Positions 1 through 5,564 of a stretch of 5,963 bases of DNA are shown here, in pieces. The stretch spans positions 1-5,963 of the forward strand of contig VHAW01000103.1 in NCBI GenBank assembly GCA_016872225.1. Reading direction: 5' to 3'. Both the position numbers and the translations under genes were made by a program. Source of the stretch: Sphingomonadales bacterium. GTDB lineage: Bacteria > Bacteroidota > Bacteroidia > UBA7662. Below the pieces are notes generated by a model. The model saw only the letters and a list, made by a program, of their open reading frames with translations. It searched no databases and was not told the DNA's origin. The first letter of the stretch is position 1. Each line of letters begins with the position of its first letter.

Positions 1-1439
1 CCTTTACCACAGGCTATAATTTGGTCGGTGGAACAACCTATACGCTCCGTTTCAAAGTGCGTGCGCCAGGTAACGGCCCGAACCGTGAGCGCCTTGGTGT
101 TTATTTGGCGAATGCTCGTACCTCTACTGCAATGTTGGCAGGACCGCGCATTTTCAACGACTCGACTTTACAGGCGTCTGGATGGCAGTCCAGAACTGCT
201 CGCTTGACTCCAACCACCTCCGGTGTTTACTATCTCGGTATCCGCGCCTATTCCGTAGCCAATGCCGGGTATATCGGTATCGATGATTGGTCCCTTGAGG
301 TGACAACCAGCGAAGTTTCCGGTACCTTGAAATACCAAGGTGGTGCCTCGGTATTGGATAACAGCACGGTTACTTTGAGTGGGGCGGTGTCAGCCTCTGC
401 GACCACATCCGCATCCGGGGCTTTTGCCTTCACAGGTCTAGGAAATGGTGCCGTGACCCTTACCGCAAGTACCAACAAGGTTTGGGGTGGAATTACCGCT
501 ACGGACGCCTTGGCAACAACCCGTCACTACCAAGGAATTGGTCTGGTGAGCGGTTTGAATCTTGCTGCGGCCGATGTAAACCTGAGTTCTTTGGTCAATG
601 CAACCGATGCCTTGATGATCATCAACCGCTACAACGGAAGCCGTAACAATTTCCCTGCGGGGGATTGGAATTTCGAGTCCAAGAATTACACCTTGAATCT
701 CAGCCAAATCAGCACAGATCTTTTTGGTATCTGTATTGGTGACGTTAACAATTCCTATTCCCCTGCAGCGGGTCGTCAATTCATCGGCCTTAACCTGGCT
801 GAGGGTGGTGTTCAATCCCTTAGCGATGAAAATTGGATGGATGTACGCGTTGATCGTGCTTTGGAAATGGGTGCCTTGTCATTGGCGCTGGATATCCCAA
901 GCGGTGTTCGTGTGGAGCAAGTGGTTTCCAACCTGGAGGGCGGTCGCTTTGACTACAATGTTCACAACGGCCAGTTGCGTCTTACATGGTTTGATGTGGC
1001 CGGTGTGAAGCTGGTAGCAGGTCAATCTCTGTTCCGTATGCGCATAGCATCGGATCGCTCTGTCGCTGTAAGCGATTGGACTGTTGCGGAAGGTTCGGAG
1101 ATTGCTGACCCAATGGCCCAAATCATGGATATGGTGGGTCTGCGTATGCCTTCGCTTCGTGGGCTTCAGGCTGATCTGGTGGCCTCTATTTATCCTAACC
1201 CAACCCAAGGTATGAGTTCCGTTCGTTTGAACCTGCCTGCGGCTGGGGAGCTTAAACTGCGCTTGGTGGACGTTTTGGGCAAGGTGGTGATGAGCCAAAC
1301 GGTTACAAGCCAGGCCTTGAATACCGAATTGCCGGTGGATATGAGCTCTTTGGCGGCTGGCCGTTATGAGCTTCAAATTGAGCTGAATGCCGGTGGACGC
1401 AATTACCGCACCCACCTCCCAGTTCAACGCAGGGATTAA
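1..1439 (+). CDS. Secreted modular protein with dockerin-like repeats and C-terminal T9SS sorting domain (5' end outside window)
   Basis: The reading frame is open from the first complete codon at base 3, so the gene begins upstream; 478 residues are visible. Residues are counted from base 3. About 7-103 resemble a jelly-roll adhesin or carbohydrate-binding module, ending in GYIGIDDWSLEV. About 104-160 form a small beta-sandwich of the carboxypeptidase-regulatory or Cna-B type. About 161-255 are dockerin-like: an EF-hand-style loop at 191-202 (DVNLSSLVNATD) lies between a degenerate copy ending in TATDAL and a third DVNNS motif. About 257-352 may be cohesin-like. About 393-478 are a type A T9SS sorting domain with YPNP near its start and later motifs VDVLGKVV and LAAGRYELQI. 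Such proteins cross the outer membrane by T9SS, which normally removes the C-terminal domain, and are released or attached to the surface. No catalytic domain is visible, so any enzymatic role would lie upstream. The T9SS call is firm, the dockerin-like call good and the cohesin-like call tentative. Confidence 0.88.
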   Translation, partial: FTTGYNLVGGTTYTLRFKVRAPGNGPNRERLGVYLANARTSTAMLAGPRIFNDSTLQASGWQSRTARLTPTTSGVYYLGIRAYSVANAGYIGIDDWSLEVTTSEVSGTLKYQGGASVLDNSTVTLSGAVSASATTSASGAFAFTGLGNGAVTLTASTNKVWGGITATDALATTRHYQGIGLVSGLNLAAADVNLSSLVNATDALMIINRYNGSRNNFPAGDWNFESKNYTLNLSQISTDLFGICIGDVNNSYSPAAGRQFIGLNLAEGGVQSLSDENWMDVRVDRALEMGALSLALDIPSGVRVEQVVSNLEGGRFDYNVHNGQLRLTWFDVAGVKLVAGQSLFRMRIASDRSVAVSDWTVAEGSEIADPMAQIMDMVGLRMPSLRGLQADLVASIYPNPTQGMSSVRLNLPAAGELKLRLVDVLGKVVMSQTVTSQALNTELPVDMSSLAAGRYELQIELNAGGRNYRTHLPVQRRD

Positions 1440-1457
1440 TCAGCTGAACCGAGAGCA

Positions 1458-1473
1458 TCGGGGTTTTCCCCGA
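1458..1473 (+). other. Short GC-rich hairpin after the T9SS gene
   Basis: TCGGGG and CCCCGA flank a TTTT loop, giving a perfect 6-bp stem 18 nt after the stop codon of the secreted-protein gene. No T-run follows it. It may assist the larger hairpin just downstream in ending transcription or in protecting the 3' end of the mRNA; that role is inferred. Confidence 0.45.
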
Positions 1474-1478
1474 ATGTT

Positions 1479-1516
1479 GCACAAAGCCACCCGAAAGGGT
1501 GGCTTTGTGCGTTTAT
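1479..1516 (+). terminator. Probable intrinsic terminator of the secreted-protein gene
   Basis: GCACAAAGCCACCC (1479-1492) pairs perfectly with GGGTGGCTTTGTGC (1497-1510) across a GAAA tetraloop, giving a 14-bp stem. The tail GTTTAT is only modestly T-rich, so termination may be incomplete. The position, 39 nt after a stop codon and before a separate gene with its own promoter-like box, fits a terminator. Because the stem is nearly symmetric it could act on either strand. Confidence 0.75.
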
Positions 1517-1521
1517 AGTCA

Positions 1522-1529
1522 TAAATTTG
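1522..1529 (+). promoter_or_regulatory. Bacteroidota-type -7 box before the small lipoprotein gene
   Basis: TAAATTTG matches the TAnnTTTG -7 consensus used by the primary sigma factor of Bacteroidota. Its last base is 4 nt before the A of the ATG at 1533, so transcription would start at or very near that codon. No TTTG -33 element lies at the usual spacing. The nearest is at 1504-1507, only 14 nt away and inside the terminator's 3' arm. Confidence 0.5.
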
Positions 1530-1532
1530 GGT

Positions 1533-1670
1533 ATGCGGAAACTTTGGTTTGCTTTGCTGGCATTTGGTTTGCTGGGGGCATCCTGCCACCGAAAATGCCC
1601 AGCCTATACTCAACAGGATGGAACAAACAATGGTAAGGCAGTTTCTTTGGCCCAAGGGGCAAGGGTATAG
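1533..1670 (+). CDS. Small putative lipoprotein, 45 residues
   Basis: An ATG opens a 45-codon frame ending in TAG. The product has a compact lipoprotein signal: basic residues at 2-3, a hydrophobic stretch at about 4-14, then LLGASC with the candidate lipidated cysteine at 18. The remaining 27 residues include a second cysteine in KCPAY (21-25) and are polar and probably unstructured. The -3 position of the lipobox is Gly rather than the classical Leu, but Bacteroidota signals are relaxed there. Short lipoproteins of this kind, with an SC.xKCPAY-like start, are familiar to me from Bacteroidota, but I know of no assigned function. The gene follows a -7 box by 3 nt and precedes the outer-membrane protein gene by 7 nt, so the two are probably cotranscribed. 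It would sit in the inner or outer membrane leaflet facing the periplasm. Its small size makes it easy for gene callers to miss. Confidence 0.7.
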   Translation: MRKLWFALLAFGLLGASCHRKCPAYTQQDGTNNGKAVSLAQGARV

Positions 1671-1677
1671 AGTGCTA

Positions 1678-2478
1678 ATGGTCAGGCTGTTATGCCGCGG
1701 GTTTTTGGGTATGGCATGGTGCCTGGGGCTTACAGGGATTGTCATGGCTCAGAGTACAGAATTTTACGGGAATTTTGACTGGGAACAGCGAAACTCCGGC
1801 GCATTGCCGACTTTTTATACAGCGTATAGTCTTGGAGGCGGATTGCACACGGCGGGTTGGTGGATAGGCGGCAAGAGCATTCAAAACAGAACCTTTGCGA
1901 CAGAATCCCATTGGGAGGCCTCCTTGTTCCGTTGGAAACACCCCCGTGCTTTCAAGACACAGGCTAACCAGGAGGATCCAAGCAGTACCTACATCCCCGG
2001 CTTGCTTAACGAGACCTTTACCCTGAATTTTGGCTGGGGAACATCCTATCTGTGGATGGAAAAGGGCATTAACCATGGCTTGGAATTGAGGGGAACCTGG
2101 TCCGGTGGCCTGGCTATGGGGATGTTCAAACCCGTTTATTTGCAAATCAGGTATCCCAACGAAGACCCGAACACCTCCAAGGATCAGCCGTTCATTGAAA
2201 AGGCTGAAGCCTACAATCCGGAAAAACATAGTTCATCGAATATTAATCGGGTTTCTCCTTGGTACAAGGGATTGGATACGATTCGGCTGGTTCCGGGGCT
2301 TTACATAAAAGGAGGTTTATCAGCCGAATGGGGAAAGCATAGCCGCTCCCCGCAATGGGTAGAATTGGGAGTGATGGCGGGGCTATTCCCAAAGCCTTTG
2401 CCGATGATGGCGTGGGTGGAGAATAAGCCTTATTTGGTCAGCCTTTATTTGTCCTACCAACTGGGCCGTCGAAAATAA
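1678..2478 (+). CDS. Probable outer-membrane beta-barrel protein, uncharacterised Bacteroidota family
   Basis: The chosen ATG gives 266 residues with a good signal peptide: R3 and R7, a hydrophobic core at about 9-22, and likely cleavage after VMA at 24. In-frame ATGs at 1618 and 1630 overlap the preceding small gene and would put a long polar segment before the signal, so they are less likely. The mature protein alternates polar and aromatic residues in short strands and ends in YLVSLYLSYQLGRRK, as expected for a small barrel. Motifs that match my memory of a hypothetical Bacteroidota family are GGGLHTAGWWIGG (53-65), WKHPRAFK (86-93), KPVYLQI (151-157), YNPEKH (179-184), WYKGLDTIRLVPG (195-207) and a late MMAWVENKPYLVSLYLSY (243-260). 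I recall this family beside lipA in other genomes, as here. No enzymatic or transport role is known to me. The barrel assignment is inferred from composition and signal peptide. Confidence 0.8.
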   Translation: MVRLLCRGFLGMAWCLGLTGIVMAQSTEFYGNFDWEQRNSGALPTFYTAYSLGGGLHTAGWWIGGKSIQNRTFATESHWEASLFRWKHPRAFKTQANQEDPSSTYIPGLLNETFTLNFGWGTSYLWMEKGINHGLELRGTWSGGLAMGMFKPVYLQIRYPNEDPNTSKDQPFIEKAEAYNPEKHSSSNINRVSPWYKGLDTIRLVPGLYIKGGLSAEWGKHSRSPQWVELGVMAGLFPKPLPMMAWVENKPYLVSLYLSYQLGRRK

Positions 2479-2531
2479 ATCTGCAAGGATTCCTTGGTCT
2501 TTAGGTACCCTCGGGGGCCGCGGATAGGCTG

Positions 2532-2539
2532 TACTTTTG
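2532..2539 (+). promoter_or_regulatory. Bacteroidota-type -7 box before lipA
   Basis: TACTTTTG matches TAnnTTTG and ends 6 nt before the A of the lipA ATG at 2545, predicting a leaderless or near-leaderless lipA transcript. This argues against longer N-terminal starts such as TTG 2494 or GTG 2539, which would lie upstream of or at the transcription start. I see no -33 TTTG at the usual spacing. Confidence 0.5.
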
Positions 2540-2544
2540 TGAGC

Positions 2545-3507
2545 ATGACGCACGAAGAAAATCCAATTGTTATAGAGCCTTCCAAGGCTACTGTAGCGAT
2601 GGACCTACCTCGAAAGCCATCGTGGTTGAGGGTCAAATTGCCAACCGGTCCGGAGTACCGAAAGGTGAGAGGACTGGTAGATCAGTACAAGTTGCACACC
2701 ATTTGCGAAAGTGGGAATTGTCCAAATATGGGGGAATGTTGGGGGGCGGGTACAGCGACTTTCATGATCCTTGGCAATGTGTGTACAAGGGCATGTTCCT
2801 TCTGTGCCGTTGCCACGGGTAGGCCAGGCTTCCTGGATTTGGAAGAACCTTATCGGGTGGCGGAAGCTATCCGTCGTATGGGGGTTCAGCATGCAGTGAT
2901 CACTTCGGTGAATCGTGATGAATTGCCGGATAGAGGGGCAGGGGTCTGGGCGGCTACTGTTCGGGAACTGAGAAGGCAGTCGCCGGCAACGACCATAGAG
3001 ACTTTGATTCCGGATGTCAAGGGGAATTGGCAAGCCTTGGACACCATCCTGGCTCAGCGTCCAGAAGTGGTATCGCATAATATGGAGACAGTGGTCCGCC
3101 TCTACCGTCAGGTTAGGCCCCAGGCTCGGTACGAGCGTAGCTTGGAACAATTGGCCCGTATTAAAGCTGCGGGTTTACGGACCAAGACCGGATTTATGGT
3201 GGGCTTGGGGGAGACCCCTGACGAGGTACATCAAATCTTGGCCGACCTTATGCAATGCGGGGTGGATGTGGTGACCATTGGTCAGTATCTGCAGCCCACC
3301 AAATTGCATTTGCCCGTGCACGAATTCATCACCCCGGAACGCTTTAAGGAATACGCTGCGATGGGTATGGAAATGGGTTTTGACTGGGTGGAATCAGGAC
3401 CTTTGGTGCGTTCCTCCTATCATGCCGAACGGCATATTTATCCGCGCAATGGAGGAATTTCTGCCGAGCGTCGCAGCAGTAAGCCGGTGTCCTTACCTGT
3501 CTTGTGA
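2545..3507 (+). CDS. lipA: Lipoyl synthase (radical SAM)
   Basis: LipA inserts two sulfur atoms at C6 and C8 of protein-bound octanoyl groups to make the lipoyl cofactor of the pyruvate and 2-oxoglutarate dehydrogenase complexes and the glycine cleavage system. It is cytoplasmic and carries two 4Fe-4S clusters. From the ATG at 2545 the protein has 320 residues. The LipA-specific auxiliary cluster motif CX4CX5C is C54, C59, C65 (CESGNCPNMGEC), and the radical SAM motif CX3CX2C is C80, C84, C87. The C-terminal RSSYHA motif (289-294), which supplies the serine ligand of the auxiliary cluster, is intact. Other family signatures are VTSVNRDELPDRGA, SHNMETV, TKTGFMVGLGE and TIGQYLQPT. The start was chosen because it lies 5 nt after a -7 box. 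Length is a little above the usual 290-310 through short N- and C-terminal tails. No lipB is visible in the window. Confidence 0.97.
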   Translation: MTHEENPIVIEPSKATVAMDLPRKPSWLRVKLPTGPEYRKVRGLVDQYKLHTICESGNCPNMGECWGAGTATFMILGNVCTRACSFCAVATGRPGFLDLEEPYRVAEAIRRMGVQHAVITSVNRDELPDRGAGVWAATVRELRRQSPATTIETLIPDVKGNWQALDTILAQRPEVVSHNMETVVRLYRQVRPQARYERSLEQLARIKAAGLRTKTGFMVGLGETPDEVHQILADLMQCGVDVVTIGQYLQPTKLHLPVHEFITPERFKEYAAMGMEMGFDWVESGPLVRSSYHAERHIYPRNGGISAERRSSKPVSLPVL

Positions 3508-3516
3508 CGGTAACAT

Positions 3517-3524
3517 TATTTTTG
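3517..3524 (+). promoter_or_regulatory. Bacteroidota-type -7 box before the DUF721 gene
   Basis: TATTTTTG matches TAnnTTTG in the 24-nt gap between lipA and the next gene and ends 8 nt before the A of the ATG at 3532. It suggests that the DUF721 gene, and perhaps gpmA, can be transcribed separately from lipA. The gap is AT-rich, so a chance match is possible, and no clear -33 element is present. Confidence 0.4.
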
Positions 3525-3531
3525 ACAGTTA

Positions 3532-3852
3532 ATGGACAAAGTCATGAATACCGAAAAAATACAGCGCTCGACCCATCTTGATTTGAAAGACTGGATTCAG
3601 GCCTGGGCAGGACATTTTGGTCATAAAAAACCTCTGCAGCAGGAGCTTATACGTATTGCCTGGGAGCAATGCGCGGGTCCTTTAATGGCCTCTCAAACGA
3701 CGGCCCTGAAATGGGATGGAGGCCAAGTGCTTTACCTGCGCTTGGCATCTTCTGCTGCGGCGCAGGAATTGCGCTTGAAGCAGCATGAATGGCTCAAAGC
3801 TATGGCCACTGTTTTGAAAGAAATTCAAATCAAAGAAATCCGAATGTTTTAA
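3532..3852 (+). CDS. DUF721 (DciA-like) domain protein
   Basis: The protein has 106 residues, close to the usual 95-110 for Bacteroidota members. The DUF721 pattern is visible. An N-terminal helical part has a conserved Trp (IAWEQCAG, 42-49), then polar contact residues and T56. A beta segment follows (GGQVLYLRLASSAAAQEL, 63-80), then a lysine-rich helix and a final strand (IKEIRMF). DUF721 domains occur in DciA, the ancestral loader of the replicative helicase DnaB in bacteria lacking DnaC or DnaI. Bacteroidota members are short single-domain versions and are expected to bind DNA and DnaB, though this is inferred by family. An ATG at 3544 is an alternative start and would remove four residues. 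The gene lies 24 nt after lipA and 22 nt before gpmA, and neither neighbour has a functional link to replication. Confidence 0.85.
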   Translation: MDKVMNTEKIQRSTHLDLKDWIQAWAGHFGHKKPLQQELIRIAWEQCAGPLMASQTTALKWDGGQVLYLRLASSAAAQELRLKQHEWLKAMATVLKEIQIKEIRMF

Positions 3853-3874
3853 ACATTAAATTATCACAAAGAAT

Positions 3875-4480
3875 ATGAGCGTGTTGGTTTTGGTGAGGCA
3901 TGGGCAGTCGAAATGGAACCTGGAAAATCGTTTCACAGGATGGGTGGATGTGGACTTGACAGAGAAAGGCGAAGATGAAGCGCGCTCGGCGGGTCATCGG
4001 TTGATAGGGATGCATTTTGATCAAGCATTCTGTTCGGTGTTATCCAGGGCCAGGCGAACCTTGGATTTCATTCTAGCGGAAATCGTCCAAAGCGATTGCC
4101 CGATCACATGTGATGCCGCTTTGAACGAAAGAATGTACGGGGATTTGCAGGGTCTGAACAAAGATGAAACGGTGGAACGGTTCGGTGCAGAACAGGTTCA
4201 TCAATGGAGACGGAGTTACGATATCTCTCCTCCGGGTGGCGAAAGCCTCCAAGACACGGCCGAGCGAGTAATTCCTTATTTCGAGGCCTATATCGCCCCG
4301 TTGTTACGGGACGGACGTAATGTATTGGTGGTTGCTCATGGGAATTCGTTAAGAGCTTTGGTTATGGCCTTGGAGGGATTAAGTCCGGAACAGATTCTTC
4401 AATTCGAGCTCCCTACCGGTACACCCAGGGTTTACCGCTTGGGTGAAAATCTCAGCGTTTTGTCCGCAGAAATGATTTGA
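3875..4480 (+). CDS. gpmA: 2,3-bisphosphoglycerate-dependent phosphoglycerate mutase
   Basis: This enzyme interconverts 3- and 2-phosphoglycerate in glycolysis and gluconeogenesis in the cytoplasm, through a phosphohistidine primed by 2,3-bisphosphoglycerate. The 201-residue protein begins with the histidine-phosphatase signature LVRHGQSKWN (6-15), with catalytic H9 and R8. R58 (SRARRT), E85 (LNERMYGDLQGLNK, 83-96), R112-R113 (WRRSYDISPPGGESL) and the second catalytic histidine H155 in AHGNSLRAL are all present. The ERxYGDLQGLNK and RRSYD..PPGGES motifs separate true GpmA from general phosphatases of the superfamily. It is shorter than the roughly 250-residue enterobacterial enzyme, which is the normal short form in Bacteroidota and some other phyla. 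The final EMI may be an abbreviated C-terminal tail. No strong promoter box precedes it, so it may be cotranscribed with the DUF721 gene 22 nt upstream. Confidence 0.95.
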   Translation: MSVLVLVRHGQSKWNLENRFTGWVDVDLTEKGEDEARSAGHRLIGMHFDQAFCSVLSRARRTLDFILAEIVQSDCPITCDAALNERMYGDLQGLNKDETVERFGAEQVHQWRRSYDISPPGGESLQDTAERVIPYFEAYIAPLLRDGRNVLVVAHGNSLRALVMALEGLSPEQILQFELPTGTPRVYRLGENLSVLSAEMI

Positions 4481-4499
4481 GCCATCCAACAAACCGCAC

Positions 4500-4507
4500 T
4501 AAATTGC
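4500..4507 (+). promoter_or_regulatory. Weak -7-like box before the MoxR gene
   Basis: TAAATTGC, followed by AGGC and the ATG at 4512, resembles the TAnnTTTG box but has one T too few before the G. Its position just ahead of the start codon matches the better boxes elsewhere in the window. It is a weak match without a -33 element; read-through from gpmA, whose stop is 31 nt upstream, is equally plausible. Confidence 0.25.
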
Positions 4508-4511
4508 AGGC

Positions 4512-5480
4512 ATGAAAACAAATTATGGATCGGACCGTGAAGCGGTGGACGGATTGAGCGCGTTGTATCGCGAATTTTCAGTGGAGACCGCGAAAGTTGT
4601 CGTGGGTCAAACGCAAGCAGTTCGGTCGGTATGGATGGCCTTGTTGGCCAACGGACATTGTTTTCTAGTGGGGGTCCCGGGTCTTGCGAAGACCACTTTG
4701 GTCCAGACCATTAGTTCGGTCTTGGATTTGAGTTTTAATCGGATACAGTTCACGCCGGATTTAATGCCAGGGGATATCACCGGTTCAGAGATTTTGGATC
4801 AAAATCGAGCTTTCAAATTCATTCCCGGTCCACTTTTTGCCAACATGGTGTTAGCAGACGAAATCAACCGTACCCCACCCAAAACGCAATCCGCTTTGCT
4901 GGAGGCTATGCAAGAAAGACAACTCACGGTCGGCGGGCAGACCCATCGTCTTTCCTTGCCGTTCTTTGTTTTGGCAACTCAGAACCCTATTGAGCAGGAA
5001 GGCACTTACCCTTTGCCGGAGGCTCAGTTGGACCGCTTTATGTTCCAGATTCGCATGGAGTATCCAAGCTTGTCCGAAGAGATTCAAGTGGTTCGTCAAA
5101 CCACCTCCTCCATCCCTGCTGTACCTAACAAGGTCATGGACGGGCAGACTTTGTTGTTTTTTCAACAATTAATTCGCCGAATGCCCGTTACAGACCATGT
5201 GCTGGAATATGCAGTCCAATTGGCCGCCTCGACCCGACCTGGCTCGGAACAAGCCCGCGATTTCACCAAGGATTTGGTGCAATGGGGGGCTGGACCCCGT
5301 GCGTCCCAATACCTCGTGCTGGGAGCCAAATGCCATGCAGCCACCCACGGGAAGTACAGCCCGGACATTGAAGACGTAAAGGCAGTCGCCCTCGAGGTCC
5401 TCGCTCATCGCATGGTTTTGAATTATAAAGCCGAAGCCCAGGGCCTCAAAGCCGATGATCTTATTACACGTCTGGTTTAA
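4512..5480 (+). CDS. MoxR-family AAA+ ATPase
   Basis: The 322-residue protein has the usual MoxR length and layout. An N-terminal helical part leads into VVVGQ (29-33), then Walker A GVPGLAKTT (54-62). The MoxR-specific FTPDLMPGDITGSEI follows (80-94), then Walker B VLADEINR (113-120) and KTQSALLEAMQE (124-135). Next come sensor 1 TQNP (156-159), the PLPEAQLDRF segment with likely arginine finger R175, and a C-terminal lid with GAGPRASQYL. MoxR ATPases form hexamers that act as chaperone-like assembly factors, often with von Willebrand A proteins, and are commonly followed by DUF58 and VWA genes. Here no DUF58 gene follows; an 84-nt gap leads to a membrane metallopeptidase instead. Whether DUF58 partners lie elsewhere cannot be seen. 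All ATPase motifs are intact. The ATG is preceded by an in-frame short leader with no competing start. Confidence 0.95.
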   Translation: MKTNYGSDREAVDGLSALYREFSVETAKVVVGQTQAVRSVWMALLANGHCFLVGVPGLAKTTLVQTISSVLDLSFNRIQFTPDLMPGDITGSEILDQNRAFKFIPGPLFANMVLADEINRTPPKTQSALLEAMQERQLTVGGQTHRLSLPFFVLATQNPIEQEGTYPLPEAQLDRFMFQIRMEYPSLSEEIQVVRQTTSSIPAVPNKVMDGQTLLFFQQLIRRMPVTDHVLEYAVQLAASTRPGSEQARDFTKDLVQWGAGPRASQYLVLGAKCHAATHGKYSPDIEDVKAVALEVLAHRMVLNYKAEAQGLKADDLITRLV

Positions 5481-5564
5481 GGGCCGTATTTAGCCGTGAA
5501 TCAACGATTTTGAATTTGGCACGAAATTTGATGTATCAATACCAAAAACTCTAAATCAATCCCT

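Noticed and set aside
879..1427. Antisense open frame of 182 codons opposite the secreted-protein gene
   Set aside because: It lies wholly inside a confidently coding region, its translation is rich in His, Gln and Arg with no recognisable domain, and it has no promoter-like box.
1549..1677. N-terminal extension of the outer-membrane protein to TTG 1549 or ATG 1618/1630
   Set aside because: These starts overlap the small lipoprotein gene in another frame and would bury the clean signal peptide that begins at 1678.
1690..2229. Antisense open frame of 179 codons opposite the outer-membrane protein gene
   Set aside because: The + strand frame has a signal peptide and family motifs; the antisense product resembles no known protein and is best explained as a composition shadow.
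2494..2544. Longer lipA start at TTG 2494 or GTG 2539
   Set aside because: The added residues resemble no LipA N-terminus and the region contains the -7 box, so it is probably not transcribed as part of lipA mRNA.
2605..3150. Antisense open frame of 181 codons opposite lipA
   Set aside because: It is fully covered by lipA, whose cluster motifs are intact; the antisense translation shows no domain.
5481..5564. Possible promoter or terminator between the MoxR and metallopeptidase genes
   Set aside because: TTTG occurs at 5515-5518 and 5527-5530, but no acceptable TAnnTTTG follows at the right spacing, and no stem longer than about 5 bp was seen.
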